The notes under the pieces were generated by a model. That model saw nothing but the letters and a program-made list of their open reading frames with translations. It searched no databases and had not been told where the DNA came from. Shown piece after piece: positions 34,030 to 43,733 of a stretch of DNA of 64,000 nucleotides. This DNA comes from Sphingobium yanoikuyae (lineage in GTDB: Bacteria; Pseudomonadota; Alphaproteobacteria; Sphingomonadales; Sphingomonadaceae), in assembly GCF_034424525.1 (NCBI RefSeq), contig NZ_CP139979.1:1879501-1943500 (forward strand), written 5' to 3'. The stretch's first letter is position 1. Each line of letters begins with the position of its first letter. Made by a program: the position numbers and the translations under genes.

Positions 34030-34974
34030 ATGAACGACGTGGCACTCGTCGCCGTCCGCTGGGCGCTCTACGTCGATCTCGGCCTGTTGTTCGGCCTGCC
34101 GCTGTTCGCGCTCTATGCGCCCGGCGGCGGCCGGATGGTACAGCGGCATCTGCCGATGGTAGCAATGGTGGCCGGTCTCGCCTGTCTCGCCCTCCTGCTG
34201 TCGGCGCTGGGGTTCGCGTTGCAGGCAGCGGCCATGACCGGGCTGCCGCTCACCCAGCCTGATCTTTCCATGGTCGCAGAGCTGTTCAACGGCACGTCCA
34301 TGGGAACGGCGCTGAAGGCGCGCCTCGTCGCGCTCCTCGTTCTTCTGCTCTCCATCCCCTTCTATCGCCGGCAATCCCGTCCTGCCTTCATCGCCTCCAC
34401 TCTGGCAGGCGCGGTCGCACTCGCGACCCTCGCCTGGAGTGGGCATGGCGCGGCTGGCGAAGGCGAGGCGGGCTGGCTGCAACTGGGGGCCGATCTCATC
34501 CATCTGCTCGCCGCCGGCGCCTGGGTCGGCGCGCTTGCCGCATTCCTCGCGCTGGTACTTCCCAGGCTCGCAACCGACGATCTCGCCGCTCAAGACATGG
34601 ACCGGGTCACGCTCGCCGAGGAAGCGTTGCGGGGCTTCTCCCTCGTCGGCACGATCATCGTCGCCCTGCTGATCCTGACCGGGACGGTGAACGGCTGGTT
34701 CCTCGTCGGTCCGGGCAACATCGCCTCGCTCGGGCAGTCGACCTACGGCCTGCTGCTCATCGCCAAGCTGCTGCTGTTCGCCGGCATGCTGGGCCTGGCC
34801 GCGCTCAACCGTTATCGCCTGACCCCGGCACTTGCGCAGGCGATCGAGGAAGAGGACGCGCCACGGGCGCAGGCGCTGCTGCGCGCGAGCCTCGTCGTCG
34901 AAGGCGGTCTTGCGATCGTCATTCTCGGGCTCGTCGCCTGGCTGGGGACACTATCGCCGCCCATGTCGATGTAG
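34030..34974 (+). CDS. copD: CopD copper-transport membrane protein
   Basis: 314 residues with about eight membrane helices, for example WALYVDLGLLFGLPLFALYA, ATLAWSGHGAAG, LIHLLAAGAWVGALAAFLALVLP and LGQSTYGLLLIAKLLLFAGMLGLAALNR. The conserved His in IHLLAAGAWVG and in SGHGAAG are expected CopD metal ligands. It probably moves copper from CopC across the inner membrane. It is co-transcribed with copC. Confidence 0.93.
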   Translation: MNDVALVAVRWALYVDLGLLFGLPLFALYAPGGGRMVQRHLPMVAMVAGLACLALLLSALGFALQAAAMTGLPLTQPDLSMVAELFNGTSMGTALKARLVALLVLLLSIPFYRRQSRPAFIASTLAGAVALATLAWSGHGAAGEGEAGWLQLGADLIHLLAAGAWVGALAAFLALVLPRLATDDLAAQDMDRVTLAEEALRGFSLVGTIIVALLILTGTVNGWFLVGPGNIASLGQSTYGLLLIAKLLLFAGMLGLAALNRYRLTPALAQAIEEEDAPRAQALLRASLVVEGGLAIVILGLVAWLGTLSPPMSM

Positions 34975-35010
34975 CTTATCGTTTCGGACGCCTCGCGTTG
35001 GGAGAAGCCT

Positions 35011-35685
35011 ATGCAATCCTACACCCCGCCCCTCGGGACCGGATCGACGAAAGACTATGATCGCGCGATCCGCCTGTGGACGCGGGAGAAGCGGTGGCGT
35101 GCCGCCATGCTCGCCGCCCTGGCGCCCAAAGCCGGTGAGACGGTCGTCGACGTCGGCTGTGGCACCGGCAGCTTCGCGCTGATGCTCAAGCAAGCCGAGC
35201 CCAGGACGCAGGTGATCGGTCTCGATCCCGATGCCGAGGCGCTCGACATCGCGCGGCACAAGGCCGCTGTGCGGCGGGCCGATATCGACTGGCGTCAGGG
35301 ATTTGCCAGGGACGTGGCCCCGGGTACCGCCGACGCTGTCGTGTCGAGTCTCGTGCTGCATCAGATGCCGGTCAGGGAGAAGGCGGCAACCCTGCGCGCC
35401 ATGTTCGCCATGCTGCGCCCGGGTGGGCGCCTGGTGATCGCCGATTATGGCCGCCAGCAGGGTTTCATGCGGCTTGCCTTCCGCCTGACCGTGCAGCGGC
35501 TCGATGGCATCGATGATACCCGGCCCAATGCCGACGGCGTGCTCCCCGGCCTGATCGCGGCGGCCGGCTTCAGGCATGTGGCCGAGACGTTTTGGCTTTT
35601 GACCATCACCGGCGCGATCGACTTGTTTACGGCGCATCGACCGGCGCAGGACCACGGCCTTACGGTTGCCAATGACCTTGGCTGA
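35011..35685 (+). CDS. SAM-dependent class I methyltransferase
   Basis: 224 residues. Motif [16 protein letters not shown] binds SAM, followed by [15 protein letters not shown] (acidic loop), [13 protein letters not shown] (motif IV) and [12 protein letters not shown]. The closest general pattern is the UbiE/COQ5-like Methyltransf_11 group. GGGAGAAG precedes the ATG. It lies between copD and the copper ATPase, 36 bases after copD, and could be read with copCD. The substrate is unknown. Confidence 0.85.
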   Translation: MQSYTPPLGTGSTKDYDRAIRLWTREKRWRAAMLAALAPKAGETVVDVGCGTGSFALMLKQAEPRTQVIGLDPDAEALDIARHKAAVRRADIDWRQGFARDVAPGTADAVVSSLVLHQMPVREKAATLRAMFAMLRPGGRLVIADYGRQQGFMRLAFRLTVQRLDGIDDTRPNADGVLPGLIAAAGFRHVAETFWLLTITGAIDLFTAHRPAQDHGLTVANDLG

Positions 35686-35736
35686 TGGCGGCCAGGCGAA
35701 CGGGCCCGCCGATTTGTCCGCTTAGGCGATTACGTA

Positions 35737-35767
35737 TTGACCCTGACACGGTGTCAGACCCTAGATC
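35737..35767 (+). promoter_or_regulatory. CueR/MerR-type promoter of the copper ATPase
   Basis: TTGACC (35737-35742) and TAGATC (35762-35767) are separated by 19 bases, the over-long spacer used by MerR regulators. The spacer holds the perfect dyad CTGACACGGTGTCAG. It lies 25 bases before the ATPase ATG. Confidence 0.75.
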
Positions 35768-35792
35768 GTCAGGCGTCGAAAGGAGCAAGGCG

Positions 35793-38150
35793 ATGAACGA
35801 GACACATGGAGCGGCGCATGGCGGCGGTTGCTGCGGCGGCCACAGCGCCGCGAAAGCGGCGACCGGCGTCAAGGACCCGGTCTGCGGCATGACCGTCGAC
35901 CCGGCGACCACGGCGCATCAAGCCGAGCATGGCGGTGAACGCTATCATTTCTGTAGCGCGGGCTGCCGGACCAAATTCATCGCCGATCCCGAGCGCTATC
36001 TCGGCCCGCCAGCGCCGCCGGTCGCGGCGCCCGAAGGCACGATCTGGACCTGCCCGATGCATCCAGAGATCCGGCAGGACCATCCCGGATCCTGTCCGAT
36101 CTGCGGCATGGCGCTCGAGCCCGCGACCGTGACTGCCGACAGCGGCCCCAGCCATGAGCTGGTCGATTTCACACGGCGCTTCCGGGTCGGCCTGATGCTG
36201 GCCCTCCCGGTGCTGATCCTCGAGATGGGCGCGCATCTCTTTCCCGCGATCCATCGCCTCGTGCCGATGTCGATCTCGGTATGGATCCAGTTCGTGCTGG
36301 CGACACCCGTCGTGCTCTGGGCGGGCTGGCCCTTCTTCGAGCGTGGCTGGGCCTCGCTCAAGACCCGCAACCTCAACATGTTCACCCTGATCGCGATGGG
36401 GACCGGGGTCGCCTGGATCTACAGCGTCGTCGCGACGCTCGCGCCCCAGCTGTTCCCGCCCGCCTTCCGCGGAGAGGACGGCATGGTTGCCGTCTATTTC
36501 GAGGCGGCCGCGGTGATCACTGTCCTCGTGCTGCTCGGCCAGATGCTCGAACTGCGCGCGCGCGAGCGGACCTCGGGCGCGATCAAGGCGCTGCTTAACC
36601 TTGCTCCAAAGACCGCGCGCCGGATCGGTTCCGATGGCAGTGAAGAGGAAATCAGCCTCGATCTCGTTGCGGTCGGCGACCGCCTGCGTGTGCGTCCCGG
36701 CGAGAAGGTGCCGGTCGATGGCGTGGTCGAGGACGGCCGTTCCTCGCTCGACGAGTCGATGGTCACCGGTGAGTCCATGCCCGTCACCAAGGCCAAGGCC
36801 GACACGGTGATCGGCGGCACGCTCAACCAGACCGGCGCGCTCGTTATCGTCGCCGACAAGGTTGGCCGGGACACCATGCTGGCGCGCATCGTCCAGATGG
36901 TCGCCGAGGCGCAGCGCTCGCGCGCGCCGATCCAGCGCATGGCCGATCAGGTGTCGGGCTGGTTCGTGCCCGTGGTCATCGCGGTCGCGGTGGTCGCGTT
37001 CATCGCCTGGGGCATCTGGGGCCCCGAGCCGCGCTTCGCCTACGGGCTGGTTGCGGCGGTCGCCGTGCTGATCATCGCCTGTCCCTGCGCACTGGGTCTC
37101 GCCACGCCGATGTCGATCATGGTCGGGGTTGGCCGCGGCGCCGGGCTCGGCGTCCTCATCAAGAATGCCGAAGCGCTCGAGCATATGGAAAAAGTCGACA
37201 CGCTCGTCGTCGACAAGACCGGCACGCTGACCGAAGGCCGGCCTGCCGTCACCCAGATCGTGCCGGCGCCCGGCTTCGACGAAGCCGAACTGCTGCGGCT
37301 TGCCGCCTCGGTCGAGCGGGCCTCCGAGCATCCGCTCGCGCTGGCGATCGTCGAGGCCGCCAAGGATCGCGGCATCCCCACGAGCGACGTCACCGACTTC
37401 GATTCCCCCACCGGACGCGGCGCGCTCGGCACCGTCGACGGCCGCCGGATCGTGCTCGGTAATGCGCGGTTCCTCTCGGAAGAGGGCATAGCAACCGACG
37501 CGCTGGCGGAGCAGGCCGACGCCCTGCGCCGGGATGGCGCCACCGCGATCTTCATCGGCGTCGACGGCACCGTCGGCGGCGCCTTTGCAATCGCCGATCC
37601 CGTGAAGCAGACGACGCCGGAGGCCCTGGCCGCACTCAAGGCCGAAGGCATTCGCGTGGTGATGTTGACCGGCGACAACCGCACCACAGCAGAGGCGGTG
37701 GCAAGGCGGCTCGGCATTGACGATGTCGAAGCCGAGGTACTGCCCGACCAGAAGAGTGCCGTCGTCGCGCGGTTGAAGAGCGAGGGGCGCGTGGTGGCGA
37801 TGGCCGGCGACGGGGTCAACGACGCCCCCGCACTGGCTGCCGCCGATGTCGGCATCGCAATGGGATCGGGCACCGACGTCGCGATCGAGAGCGCCGGCGT
37901 GACGCTGCTCAAGGGCGATCTCATGGGCATTGTGCGGGCACGGCGGCTGAGCCAGGCGACCATGTCCAACATCCGCCAGAACCTGGTCTTCGCCTTCATC
38001 TACAATGTCGCCGGGGTGCCGGTGGCGGCGGGCGCGCTCTATCCGCTGTTCGGCATCCTGCTCTCGCCGATCATCGCGGCCGCCGCCATGGCGCTCTCCT
38101 CGGTCAGCGTGGTCACCAACGCGCTGCGCCTCAACCGGAAAGCGCTGTGA
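35793..38150 (+). CDS. Copper-translocating P1B ATPase (resistance type)
   Basis: 785 residues. A His-rich start ([16 protein letters not shown]) is followed by a YHS domain ([24 protein letters not shown]) and a heavy-metal-binding domain ([22 protein letters not shown]), then the transporter core with [35 protein letters not shown] and SEHPLALAI. It pumps Cu(I) to the periplasm, where CopA can oxidise it. The ATG 35793 has AAGGAGCAAGG upstream. Its stop overlaps the cueR start. Confidence 0.95.
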   Translation: MNETHGAAHGGGCCGGHSAAKAATGVKDPVCGMTVDPATTAHQAEHGGERYHFCSAGCRTKFIADPERYLGPPAPPVAAPEGTIWTCPMHPEIRQDHPGSCPICGMALEPATVTADSGPSHELVDFTRRFRVGLMLALPVLILEMGAHLFPAIHRLVPMSISVWIQFVLATPVVLWAGWPFFERGWASLKTRNLNMFTLIAMGTGVAWIYSVVATLAPQLFPPAFRGEDGMVAVYFEAAAVITVLVLLGQMLELRARERTSGAIKALLNLAPKTARRIGSDGSEEEISLDLVAVGDRLRVRPGEKVPVDGVVEDGRSSLDESMVTGESMPVTKAKADTVIGGTLNQTGALVIVADKVGRDTMLARIVQMVAEAQRSRAPIQRMADQVSGWFVPVVIAVAVVAFIAWGIWGPEPRFAYGLVAAVAVLIIACPCALGLATPMSIMVGVGRGAGLGVLIKNAEALEHMEKVDTLVVDKTGTLTEGRPAVTQIVPAPGFDEAELLRLAASVERASEHPLALAIVEAAKDRGIPTSDVTDFDSPTGRGALGTVDGRRIVLGNARFLSEEGIATDALAEQADALRRDGATAIFIGVDGTVGGAFAIADPVKQTTPEALAALKAEGIRVVMLTGDNRTTAEAVARRLGIDDVEAEVLPDQKSAVVARLKSEGRVVAMAGDGVNDAPALAAADVGIAMGSGTDVAIESAGVTLLKGDLMGIVRARRLSQATMSNIRQNLVFAFIYNVAGVPVAAGALYPLFGILLSPIIAAAAMALSSVSVVTNALRLNRKAL

Positions 38151-38457
38151 ACATCGGGGAGGCGTCGAAGCAAAGCGGGGTCTCGGAGCGGATGATCCGC
38201 CATTATGAGAAGATCGGCCTCATCCCGGCGCCGCCACGCCGGGGTGCGGGCTATCGCGACTATGGCGCGCGCGATCTCCATCGCCTGCGGTTCATCGCAA
38301 ATGCCCGCGATCTCGGTTTCCCGATCGAGGAGATCCGCACGCTGTTGGGCCTTTGGGCAGATATTGGACGGGCAAGTTCGGAGGTGAAGACCCTCGCATT
38401 GGCTCGGGCTGAAGAGCTTCAACGCAAGGCCGAAGCCTTGACCAGTTTGCGCAACAC
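38147..38457 (+). pseudogene. cueR: cueR-like MerR regulator truncated by a Tn3-family end
   Basis: Starting at GTG 38147 inside the ATPase stop, it reads [27 protein letters not shown] and RRGAGYRDYGARDLHRLRFI, a CueR-type DNA-binding domain, and continues into the dimer helix (ALARAEELQRKAEALTSLRNT). At base 38458 the Tn3-type terminal repeat begins, so the C-terminal copper-binding loop with its cysteines is missing. The remaining protein probably cannot sense metal. It was presumably the regulator of the upstream ATPase promoter. Confidence 0.85.
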
Positions 38458-38486
38458 GGGGGCGTCACATAAAACGGGCACAGATA
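38458..38486. repeat. Tn3-type terminal inverted repeat, outer part
   Basis: GGGGGCGTCACATAAAACGG at 38458-38477, then nine further bases. It resembles the 38-bp ends of Tn21-like transposons (GGGG start, AAAACGG in the middle). Joined across the IS with the bases from 40001, it makes a full-length repeat of about 38 bp. An identical 29-bp copy occurs at 50126-50154. Confidence 0.75.
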
Positions 38487-40000
38487 TACGCTCTCATGAC
38501 TGCCATCCGAGACGCTGGCCGAGTTTACTCCTTCGCTGGCCTCGAGACCAGCGGTCGCATTGACCTTGGCGGGTGTGCCGCGGGCGCCTGATCGACGACG
38601 ATTGATCATGCTCTCATCCGCGGGTTGATTACCGCACTACCCGTATCCGTCGCTGGGCCTATCCTCCGTCTAAGTTCGGGCGTCGGACGAACCTGCCCCA
38701 CCGTACACCGTGGATTGCCCATCACAGTCGGGTGCCCGCGGCACGCCGGCCAAGGCTATGCAGTTGGCGCGCTGGCGCCTCCTCTCGTTAATGTCGTGGG
38801 TGGATCAGCCGGCTATCGCCGGCGACACCCGACGGGCGATGTCCCAGGCATAGCCGACCAGTTCACGCGCGATCGCGGTGGTCACCTTGGGCTGAGGCTT
38901 GCCCGTGGCCGCCAGGCGACGGTAGCGCTGGCACAGGCGAACCTGCGCTTTCCACCCGATCGCCTGGATGTCCTCGGACAAGTCGATGACCCGCTCACGG
39001 TAGCGTCGTTCCTCGCGAGCGGGCAGTCGATACGACCAGCCCGCCTCAATCAGCATGGTTCGTGCCTGCGCGTTGCCCGCGCGGGTGATCCGGCCCCGTT
39101 TGGTCCGAGCGCCGCTGGAGTGCTCGGACGGCACCAAGCCGACATACGCCATCAGTTGCTTGGGATTGTCGAAGCGGGTGAGATCGCCTACTTCAGCGAC
39201 CAGCGTCGCAGCGCTGACCAGCCTGATACCGCGCAGGACCTGTAGATTGCGGACCAGCGGCGCAAAACACCATGCGTCCACCGCTTCAGTCAGCGCCGCT
39301 TCTAAGCGCCCAACCCGTGCCTGCGCCTCCAGCACCCGCTTCTGCATTTCCTCGAATGCCAGCTGTTGGTGGGGAAAATCGAACCGCTGCTCGGACAACC
39401 ACCGCCAGTACATTTTCGTCCAGGCCGCCTTGCCGCCGAAACGACGATCATGACGCAACAGGAAGCTGCGCACTGTCTGCTTGGCTCCGATGGCATCATC
39501 TTGCGCGCTGCGTCGCGCGCGGATGAGATCGCGTACCGCCTCGTGCGCTTCGTCCGGTATCCAGATTGCGGTGAGTTCGCCAGCGCGTAGCAGCCGCGCC
39601 AGGGTCATCGCGTCACGCCGGTCCGTCTTTACATGGTCACCCGGGCGCCGCGGCATCATCGAGGGGGCGATGACGATGCAATTCTGTCCCAGCTTCGTCA
39701 GCAGCCGATGCAAGCCATACCCGCAGGGACCAGCTTCGTAGCAGACGTTCAACGTCACGCCCGGTCCAGTCAGCCGCTTGACCAGCTTCCTGATCGCATC
39801 GTCCTCGTTGGCGACCGTGCCGACGAAACGCACCTCGCCTCCGCGTTCCCCATCGGCAACCGCGACCGCAATGGTTTCCTTATGAACGTCCAGACCAACG
39901 TATTTCACCGTCTCCGTCATGACTCGTCTCCGCTGCTGACAAATCCATCATCAGCATCTCAGATTCGAGCCTCCGAGGCTCTGGCAGTCATGGGGTCTAA
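38487..40000 (-). mobile_element. IS110-family element, copy B, inside the Tn3 terminal repeat
   Basis: It has the same 1,514 bp as copy A but in reverse orientation. Its right end (with the noncoding RNA region, 38487-38804) faces cueR; its left end (TTAGACCCC) abuts tnpA. It splits the Tn3 terminal repeat and supplies the TAG that now ends the tnpA frame. Confidence 0.92.
38805..39920 (-). CDS. IS110-family DEDD transposase (copy B)
   Basis: 371 residues, identical in sequence to the copy A enzyme, including the RuvC-like YVGLDVHKE start, KTDRRDA and the C-terminal Tnp_20 domain. The gene is intact, so this copy should be active as far as sequence shows. Confidence 0.95.
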   Translation of the reverse strand: MTETVKYVGLDVHKETIAVAVADGERGGEVRFVGTVANEDDAIRKLVKRLTGPGVTLNVCYEAGPCGYGLHRLLTKLGQNCIVIAPSMMPRRPGDHVKTDRRDAMTLARLLRAGELTAIWIPDEAHEAVRDLIRARRSAQDDAIGAKQTVRSFLLRHDRRFGGKAAWTKMYWRWLSEQRFDFPHQQLAFEEMQKRVLEAQARVGRLEAALTEAVDAWCFAPLVRNLQVLRGIRLVSAATLVAEVGDLTRFDNPKQLMAYVGLVPSEHSSGARTKRGRITRAGNAQARTMLIEAGWSYRLPAREERRYRERVIDLSEDIQAIGWKAQVRLCQRYRRLAATGKPQPKVTTAIARELVGYAWDIARRVSPAIAG

Positions 40001-42966
40001 GCGTCCCGGCCTTGCTGGTGGAGCCGGAGCGGCCTGAACCGTTCACGGGGTTTGTCGATCTCGCCCCAAAGATAGTCGCCGGTCAGGCCGACATGCTCCC
40101 AGCCCAGCGGGGCGACGTGGGCGAGCAGTTCGTCGGACACGTCGACGCCGCTGCCGCGCAGATGACGGAAGGCGCGGTCGAGATAGACGGTATTCCAGAG
40201 CGTCACGGCCGCGGTGGCGAGGGTCAGGCCGGATGCACGATGGCGCTGGTTCTCGAAGGTGCGGTCGCGCAGTTCGCCGAGCCGGTTGAAGAAGATGGCG
40301 CGGGCGAGCGCGTTGCGGGCCTCGCCCTTGTTGAGGATGCTGCCGGTGCGGCGCCGCTGGTCGGGATCGTCGAACCAGTCGAGCATGAACAGTGTGCGCT
40401 CGATCCGTCCAATCTCGCGCAGGGCGCGGGCGACCGGGTTCTGACGCGGGAAACCCGCCAGCTTGCGCAGCATGACCGAGGCGCTGACGGTGCCGGCACG
40501 GATCGAGGCGGCAAGGCGCAGGGTTTCGTCCCAGTTCTCCTCGATCGCGCGGAGGTTGACCGGCCCGGCGACGAGCGGGCGCAGCGTCGGCCACGGGTCG
40601 AGCGGCGACAGGCCATACAGCCGGCGCTCGTTGAGGTCGCGGATGCGCGGTGCGAAGCGGAAGCCGAGCAGGTGGCACAAACCGAAGACGTGATCGACCG
40701 CGCCGGCGGTATCCGTCGCATGTTCGCGGATCACCAGTTCGCTCTCATGGTCGAGCAGGCCGTCGAGGACATGCGCGGCTTCGCCGGCATTGGCGGCGAT
40801 GACCTTGGTATGGAACGGCGTAAAGCGGTCGGTGACGTGGGTGTAGAACAGCACGCCGGGTTCGGTGCCGTAGCGGGCGTTGCGATCGGCGCGGGCCTCG
40901 CCCTGACCACCGGCGCGGAAGAACTGGCCGTCCGACGACGATGTGTCGCCCGGTCCCCAAACCGCCGCGAGGGGATGCGCGGTGTGGCAATCGACGATCG
41001 CCGCCAGCGCCGACAGGTAGGTTTCGTCGCGCACATGCCATTCCGCCGTCCAGCGCAGGCGAGGCAACGTCAGCCCGCGCGAACTTTCGGCCATGCGGCC
41101 CAGGCCGAGATTGGTCGCATCGGCGAGGATCGCACCCATCAGCGCGGATTGGTCGGAGGCGGAGGCGCCGCTGCGCGCATGGACGAAGCGGTCGGCGAAA
41201 CCCGACCATGCGGCGACCTCGACCAGCAGGTCGGTGATGCGGACGCGCGGCAGCATCGCGTAGAGCCGGGCCTTCAGTGCATCGGCATCGTCGGAGGGAG
41301 AGCGCCGGATCGGCGAGATCAGCAACTGCCCGCGCTCGATTGTCACGTCGACCAGCTCGCCCGCCGCGGCTGCGCGTTCCACCTCCGTCATGCGCCGGAC
41401 CAGTAGGGTGCGGCGCTCCTCATACCATTCGGGGAAGTCGGTCGGCACGGCCAGGCGCAGATCGCCGGTCGCGCGCATCGCCTCAAAAGTGGGCACGGGC
41501 AGCTGATAGTCGTCGAGCGTGCGATAGGCGCGGCTGCCGTCCACCCAGATGCTGCCCGACCCGAGCCGCTCGCGCAGATGGACGATCACCGCGATCTCGT
41601 AAGCGCGCCGGTCGATCGTCCCTTCCGCAGGCTGCACGACCTTGCGCCAGCGCGGCTTGATGAAGCTGGTTGGCACCCGCTTCGGCAGGGCCGATCGACC
41701 GTCGCGGTACATCGTGCGCAACACCTCGATCGCGCCGAGCAGCGGATCGCCCGACCGCGCGGTGCGGAAAGTGAAAGCGGCAAGAAACGTCGGGGCGAAC
41801 CGCCGGACGGCGGTATAGCGTTCGACCACTTCCTCCAGCCCGTCGTCGGCCGAGCGCGTCAGGTCCTCGGCGAAGCGGATGCTGCGTTCGAGTTGCTCCC
41901 AGCCAACCTTGGCGTCGATCGTGCGGAAGGCATCGCGCCCACTCGCGCGAGCATCGACCAGAAGGCGACCGAGCCGGGCATGGAAGCGTGCGGTGTCCTT
42001 CAGCATCCGTGCCTGGCCGAGCAACCGATCGGAGCGGTTGCGGTCGGCGCGGCGGAACAGCGCGCCCACCATCTTCTCGACCATGACCAGTGCGGCATCA
42101 GTCAATCCCGCCTCCATCTCGATCATCGAGGCGATGAGCATGGCGAGCCGGCGCAGGCGTTCGAGACGTCGCAGGTGCTGGGCGGTGACGATACCGGCGG
42201 TCCGTGCGATGACGGCATAGCGGGCGGCATGTATACGTCGCGCCCTATCCGCTGCGATCCCGATGCCGCGCACAGCGTCAAGCCGTTCGATAATCCCTTT
42301 CAGGTTGGCGGCCGAAGGGGCTTCGGGCCATTCGCGTATCCACCCGAGCCGGGTGCGGCCGTGGTCGTCGGTTGCGATCAGATGTTCGAGCGCGGCTTCC
42401 TGCTCGGCCGAACAGTCGCGGATCAGGTTAGCATGAGCGGCCTTGCGCGCCCGTGTCCGCACGATAAGCGCGAGCCGTTCCAGCGTCGATGGTGCCGGCA
42501 GCACGATCCGGTCTGCGCGCAGGCGATCGACCATGCCGGCGACAATCGTCTCGCCCCGATCGGTCGAGGCGGCGATCTCCGATCCCAGCGCCAGCATCGC
42601 TCGCACGTCCACTCGCGCAAAGGCACGCAGACCGAGCAGGGCTTCGATTTCGGCACGGTGTTCGCGCAGCGTCGTGGAGCGCATGGCATAGCCGGTGAAG
42701 TCGTCGGCCGCGCACCCGATCTGCTCGGCGAGCAGCTTGAGTATGGCGTCGGGCACCGCCTCACCCATCAGCAGCCCGCGGCCGGGATGACGCAGGTAGC
42801 AAAGCTGCACCGCGTAGCCGATCCGGTTGGCCCCGCGCCGACGTCGCGCCACCTGCGCCAGATCATCGGGACCGAGCGTGTAGAGCCGTTCAATCGTCGC
42901 GCGATCAGCGGGCGGATCGAAGATGGCAGTGCGCTGCGCGGGCGACAGAATGGTCTTGGTCGGCAT
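39997..42966 (-). CDS. tnpA: Tn3-family transposase TnpA, clipped at its C-terminus
   Basis: About 989 residues from ATG 42966 (GTG 42984 also possible). The N-terminal DUF4158 DNA-binding domain (LSPAQRTAIFDPPADRATIERLYTL) and the DDE_Tnp_Tn3 catalytic domain (HTKVIAANAGEAAHVLDGLL; TDTAGAVDHVFGLCHLLGFRFAPRIRDL; VYLDRAFRHLRGSG; GDYLWGE) are present. The frame ends at TAG 39997-39999, which belongs to IS110 copy B. Without the IS it would read eight more residues (YICARFM after RDA) and stop within the terminal repeat. Loss of this tail may not abolish activity, but the end itself is split. Confidence 0.93.
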   Translation of the reverse strand: MPTKTILSPAQRTAIFDPPADRATIERLYTLGPDDLAQVARRRRGANRIGYAVQLCYLRHPGRGLLMGEAVPDAILKLLAEQIGCAADDFTGYAMRSTTLREHRAEIEALLGLRAFARVDVRAMLALGSEIAASTDRGETIVAGMVDRLRADRIVLPAPSTLERLALIVRTRARKAAHANLIRDCSAEQEAALEHLIATDDHGRTRLGWIREWPEAPSAANLKGIIERLDAVRGIGIAADRARRIHAARYAVIARTAGIVTAQHLRRLERLRRLAMLIASMIEMEAGLTDAALVMVEKMVGALFRRADRNRSDRLLGQARMLKDTARFHARLGRLLVDARASGRDAFRTIDAKVGWEQLERSIRFAEDLTRSADDGLEEVVERYTAVRRFAPTFLAAFTFRTARSGDPLLGAIEVLRTMYRDGRSALPKRVPTSFIKPRWRKVVQPAEGTIDRRAYEIAVIVHLRERLGSGSIWVDGSRAYRTLDDYQLPVPTFEAMRATGDLRLAVPTDFPEWYEERRTLLVRRMTEVERAAAAGELVDVTIERGQLLISPIRRSPSDDADALKARLYAMLPRVRITDLLVEVAAWSGFADRFVHARSGASASDQSALMGAILADATNLGLGRMAESSRGLTLPRLRWTAEWHVRDETYLSALAAIVDCHTAHPLAAVWGPGDTSSSDGQFFRAGGQGEARADRNARYGTEPGVLFYTHVTDRFTPFHTKVIAANAGEAAHVLDGLLDHESELVIREHATDTAGAVDHVFGLCHLLGFRFAPRIRDLNERRLYGLSPLDPWPTLRPLVAGPVNLRAIEENWDETLRLAASIRAGTVSASVMLRKLAGFPRQNPVARALREIGRIERTLFMLDWFDDPDQRRRTGSILNKGEARNALARAIFFNRLGELRDRTFENQRHRASGLTLATAAVTLWNTVYLDRAFRHLRGSGVDVSDELLAHVAPLGWEHVGLTGDYLWGEIDKPRERFRPLRLHQQGRDA

Positions 42967-42984
42967 CGGTGTCCTGTTCGTCAC

Positions 42985-43095
42985 GAAACAGGAAAGCGGA
43001 CCTGTTCATGGAGCATAGACCAGAAGACGGGTTATGTGACAGGATGAGGATTGTTGGAGGAGCGCTCCCGCTCTGTCACACGAACGGACGTATAT
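42985..43095. promoter_or_regulatory. Probable res site between tnpA and tnpR
   Basis: The divergent tnpA-tnpR gap holds TGTGAC at 43035 and an inverted pair TGTCACA (43074) and TGTGAC (43095) about 28 bp in extent, as for a resolvase subsite. It should also carry both promoters. Subsites were not delimited further. Confidence 0.5.
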
Positions 43096-43728
43096 GTGAC
43101 GACCCAGATCGGCTACGCACGGGTGTCCAAGGCGGACGGCAGCCAGGTTCACGACCTTCAGCGTGATGCGCTGGTCGCGGCCGGCGTCGATCCCGACCAT
43201 ATCTATGAGGACGCCGCATCGGGCCGGCGCGACACGCGCCCGGGCCTCGACGCCTGCCTGAAGGCACTGCGGCGTGGCGACACGCTGGTCGTATGGAAGC
43301 TCGATCGGCTCGGGCGCGACCTGCGCCATCTCGTCAACCTAGTCGGCGAGCTGACGAAAAGGCAGATCGGCCTCAAGGTCCTCGCCGGCGAAGGCGCATC
43401 GATCGACACCACCACCGCCAACGGCCGGCTGATCTTCGCGATCTTCGCCGGCCTCGCCGAGTTCGAGCGCGAGTTGATCGTCGAGCGCACCCGCGCCGGC
43501 CTTGCATCTGCCCGTGCGCGCGGTCGGCATGGCGGACGCCCGTTCAAGATGACGCCTGCCAAGCTGCGCCTCGCCCAGGCGGCGATGGGCAAGCCCGAAA
43601 CCAAGGTCGCCGACCTGTGCGCCGAACTCGGCATCACCCGCCAGACGCTCTACCGGCACGTCACGCCCAAGGGCGAGATCAGGCCAGACGGTGAGAAGCT
43701 CCTTGCCCGAAAAACCCGCACTGTTTGA
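43096..43728 (+). CDS. tnpR: Serine resolvase TnpR
   Basis: 210 residues from a GTG at 43096. The catalytic domain has IGYARVSKADG with the active serine, then DTLVVWKLDRLGRDLRHLV and FAIFAGLAEFERELIVERTRAGL; a C-terminal HTH (TKVADLCAELGITRQTLYRHV) binds res. It resolves cointegrates made by TnpA. Intact and divergent from tnpA. It ends six bases before the convergent hydrolase gene. Confidence 0.93.
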   Translation: MTTQIGYARVSKADGSQVHDLQRDALVAAGVDPDHIYEDAASGRRDTRPGLDACLKALRRGDTLVVWKLDRLGRDLRHLVNLVGELTKRQIGLKVLAGEGASIDTTTANGRLIFAIFAGLAEFERELIVERTRAGLASARARGRHGGRPFKMTPAKLRLAQAAMGKPETKVADLCAELGITRQTLYRHVTPKGEIRPDGEKLLARKTRTV

Positions 43729-43733
43729 CCACA

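Larger units (their letters stand above)
38458..43728. mobile_element. Tn3-family transposon segment (one end visible)
   Basis: It includes one terminal repeat, tnpA, a res-like region and tnpR; IS110 copy B lies within the terminal repeat. The left border cuts cueR. I could not find the matching inverted repeat on the right, so the right limit is unknown; the hydrolase, decarboxylase and LysR genes may be cargo. With its end split by the IS, the transposon is expected to be immobile. Confidence 0.7.

Noticed and set aside
35769..37331. A 520-codon antisense frame over the copper ATPase gene
   Set aside because: It is the shadow of a gene with full P-type ATPase motifs; the composition is unlike a protein.
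40012..43047. Long plus-strand frames opposite tnpA (464 and 489 codons)
   Set aside because: These are shadows of the transposase, which has clear family motifs on the minus strand.
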